In this document: piece after piece, positions 4,164 through 5,401 of the stretch
How the letters are laid out: every line of letters starts with the position of its first letter
How positions within the stretch are numbered: position 1 is the stretch's first letter
Source: Thermaceae bacterium
GTDB lineage: Bacteria > Deinococcota > Deinococci > Deinococcales > Marinithermaceae
Direction: 5' to 3'
Length of the DNA: 5,401 nt
Assembly (NCBI GenBank): GCA_026989475.1
Contig: JALSJG010000041.1
Span: forward strand, 1 to 5,401
Program-made: the position numbers and the translations under genes
Notes under the pieces: generated by a model
Seen by the model: only the letters and a program-made list of their open reading frames with translations
What the model was told of the DNA's origin: nothing
Database searches by the model: none

Positions 4164-5327
4164 GTGCAACCCCGCTGCCTCCGGGAGCGGCTCGAGCGGG
4201 CACTCGGTAAGCGCCCGGTGGTGGTGCTTTTAGGCCCCCGCCGGGTGGGGAAGAGCGCCCTGGTCCGAAGGATCGCCCGTCGGCGGGGCATGGGGTATCG
4301 GGACCTCGCGGATCCCGAAACCCGGAAAGCGGCCAAGGGTGGGGCCGAGCGCTTCCTCGAGGGGCTCCGCCTCCCCGCCGCGCTGGACGGCGTGGAGGGA
4401 ATCCCCGCCCTCTTCGCCGCCCTCGGCCGCCGCCTCCAAACGCTTCCTTCCGGTAGTTTCCTGCTCGCCGCCACCGGCGAGCCCCGGGGGCTTGGCCGGC
4501 TGGTCGCGTCCGCCCCCGAACGCGTCGAGGTCCTTGCGCTCGACCCCCTGACCCAGGCCGAGCAAAGCGGAGCTTGTTTCGACCTCTTCAAAGCCCTGGA
4601 AGACCCCCCGACCGGCCGCCCCCCGGCAAGCTGGGAGCGGGCCTTCGTCACCGGAGGGCTACCCGAGCTAAAGGACCTTCTGCGCAGGGACCGCGACGCC
4701 TGGTGGGAGTCCTACCTCGCCACCCCCGACGGGCGGGCGCGTCCCGCGGAAGCGGCGAGGGAGCGCCCGCTGCTTTCGCTCCTCGCCGAGGAAGGACCCG
4801 CCCTGCTCAACAAGTCCGCCTGGGCGAAGCGCCTCGGCCACAGCCTGGCCTGGATCCACTCCACCCTCGAGCGCCTCGAGGCCCGGGGGTGGGTCCGAAG
4901 GCTGCCGGCCTTCAGGTCCCCGGAGCTCGGAAAACTCGCGCAACAACCCCGGCTTTTGCTCTTCGATAGCGGCCTGGTCGCCCACCTGGCGGGAACCCGC
5001 TACGCCGGCGAGCGGGAGCGGGCCTTTCGCACCTTCGCATTGCTCGAGCTCCTCCGCCACGCGAACTTCGCCGGATTCGCCCCCTACCACCTGCGCACCT
5101 ACAAGGGGCGGACGGTGGACCTCGTGCTCGAACGGCCCGACGGTCGTCTCCTTGCCTTTCGGATCCGGGCGACGCCCAACCCGCGCCCCGCGGACCTCGG
5201 GGACCTCCCCTGGCTCCGGGAACGGCTTGGCGGGCGGCTCGCCGCCGGCTACCTGGTGCACGCGGGCGAGGAGGTCCGGGAGCTCGAGGGCTTTCGCGCG
5301 GTTCCCTTAAGGGTGCTATGGCCCTAG
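4164..5327 (+). CDS. Divergent AAA_14/DUF4143-type ATPase
   Basis: The 387-residue layout follows the family of ATPases with an N-terminal AAA_14 domain and a C-terminal DUF4143 domain. Features are Walker A GPRRVGKS (24-31), a Walker B-like segment AALDGVE (72-78), strand FLLAATGEP (99-107), VLALDPLTQAE (123-133), GGLPE (164-168), a winged-helix-like region (about 205-248: LLNKSAWAKRLGHSLAWIHSTLERLEARGWVRRLP), LLLFDSGLVAHLAG (264-277), and a nuclease-like end with YKGRTVDLVLERPDG (313-327). Family members are common but poorly understood. Key positions have drifted: the usual Walker B D-E pair is Asp75-Gly76, the usual E-V-D in the C-terminal fold is T-V-D (317-319), and the E-x-K that normally follows is FRI (332-334). 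So ATP may be bound but not normally hydrolysed, and nuclease chemistry is unlikely; this is inference. The GTG start has no Shine-Dalgarno but has TAGAAT at 4152. It follows recG by 19 bp and overlaps the next gene by 10 bp. Confidence 0.8.
   Translation: MQPRCLRERLERALGKRPVVVLLGPRRVGKSALVRRIARRRGMGYRDLADPETRKAAKGGAERFLEGLRLPAALDGVEGIPALFAALGRRLQTLPSGSFLLAATGEPRGLGRLVASAPERVEVLALDPLTQAEQSGACFDLFKALEDPPTGRPPASWERAFVTGGLPELKDLLRRDRDAWWESYLATPDGRARPAEAARERPLLSLLAEEGPALLNKSAWAKRLGHSLAWIHSTLERLEARGWVRRLPAFRSPELGKLAQQPRLLLFDSGLVAHLAGTRYAGERERAFRTFALLELLRHANFAGFAPYHLRTYKGRTVDLVLERPDGRLLAFRIRATPNPRPADLGDLPWLRERLGGRLAAGYLVHAGEEVRELEGFRAVPLRVLWP
5309..5313 (+). promoter_or_regulatory. Ribosome binding site of the last gene
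   Basis: AAGGG lies 4 nt before the ATG at 5318, inside the 3' end of the ATPase gene. The spacing is short but usable, and with the overlapping stop codon it suggests translational coupling. Confidence 0.4.
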
Positions 5328-5401
5328 CCTTCCTTCCCCACCCCGAGCTCCCCGCCTACGCCTCCCGGGACGCCCTTTTGAAGGCGAAGCACCTCCGCGA
5401 C
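5318..5401 (+). CDS. Unrecognised protein, first 28 codons (runs off right edge)
   Basis: An open frame starts at ATG 5318 and stays open to the window end. It begins MALAFLPHPELPAY and continues with ASRDALLKAKHLRD. Most codons end in G or C, as in recG and the ATPase gene, and AAGGG precedes the ATG by 4 nt. The start overlaps the ATPase stop (5325-5327) by 10 bp, which points to one operon with translational coupling. The visible part has a proline-rich start and then a charged, probably helical stretch; there is no signal peptide or membrane segment. I do not recognise the family and assign no function. That this is a real gene rests on codon bias, ribosome site and overlap only. Confidence 0.6.
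   Translation, partial: MALAFLPHPELPAYASRDALLKAKHLRD

Noticed and set aside
4144..4233. ATG overlapping the recG stop (TGATG) as a downstream gene start
   Set aside because: The frame gives only a short low-complexity peptide ending at 4233; the real downstream gene is in another frame from GTG 4164.
2824..4233. 469-codon plus-strand open frame within recG
   Set aside because: The translation is an Arg/Pro/Gly-rich string typical of a shifted frame in GC-rich DNA, and recG with all helicase motifs occupies the same DNA.

Overview
The window looks like the chromosome of a thermophilic member of the Deinococcota, order Thermales (Thermus, Meiothermus, Oceanithermus or Marinithermus-like). This is inferred from high GC with strong G/C third-position bias (41 of 60 bases are G/C at 3601-3660), a long-form RecG with an N-terminal extension, GTG starts without ribosome sites, and a HEPN/MNT pair beside a type IV pilin gene. 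The genus cannot be fixed from the sequence alone.

Layout. Positions 1-402 (minus) hold the N-terminal part of an EamA/DMT-type membrane transporter that runs off the left edge. Divergent from it, 441-866 and 811-1143 (plus) encode an overlapping HEPN/MNT toxin-antitoxin pair. A 135-bp gap (1144-1278) is full of inverted repeats and appears to form a structured mRNA leader. It leads into a type IV pilin-like prepilin (1279-1755), which is closed by a strong intrinsic terminator (1771-1812). After that come recG (about 1835-4144), a divergent AAA_14/DUF4143-type ATPase (4164-5327), and the first 28 codons of an unrecognised gene (from 5318) that overlaps the ATPase and leaves the window on the right.

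How the parts relate. HEPN and MNT are a self-contained two-gene module. The pilin is probably a monocistronic unit with its own leader and terminator, and it is clearly lower in GC than its neighbours (122 of 240 bases at 1441-1680). recG, the ATPase gene and the last gene are closely packed on the same strand (19-bp gap, then a 10-bp overlap). A TAGAAT box just before the ATPase start suggests an additional internal promoter.

The most interesting signal is the pilin leader. An 11-bp, fully Watson-Crick long-range pairing (1159-1169 with 1268-1279, one bulged A) would close a junction containing two further hairpins (1193-1208 and 1222-1255). It would pair part of the Shine-Dalgarno sequence and the first base of the ATG. 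The pilin also carries a near-canonical EF-hand/dockerin-type calcium loop and has no cysteines.
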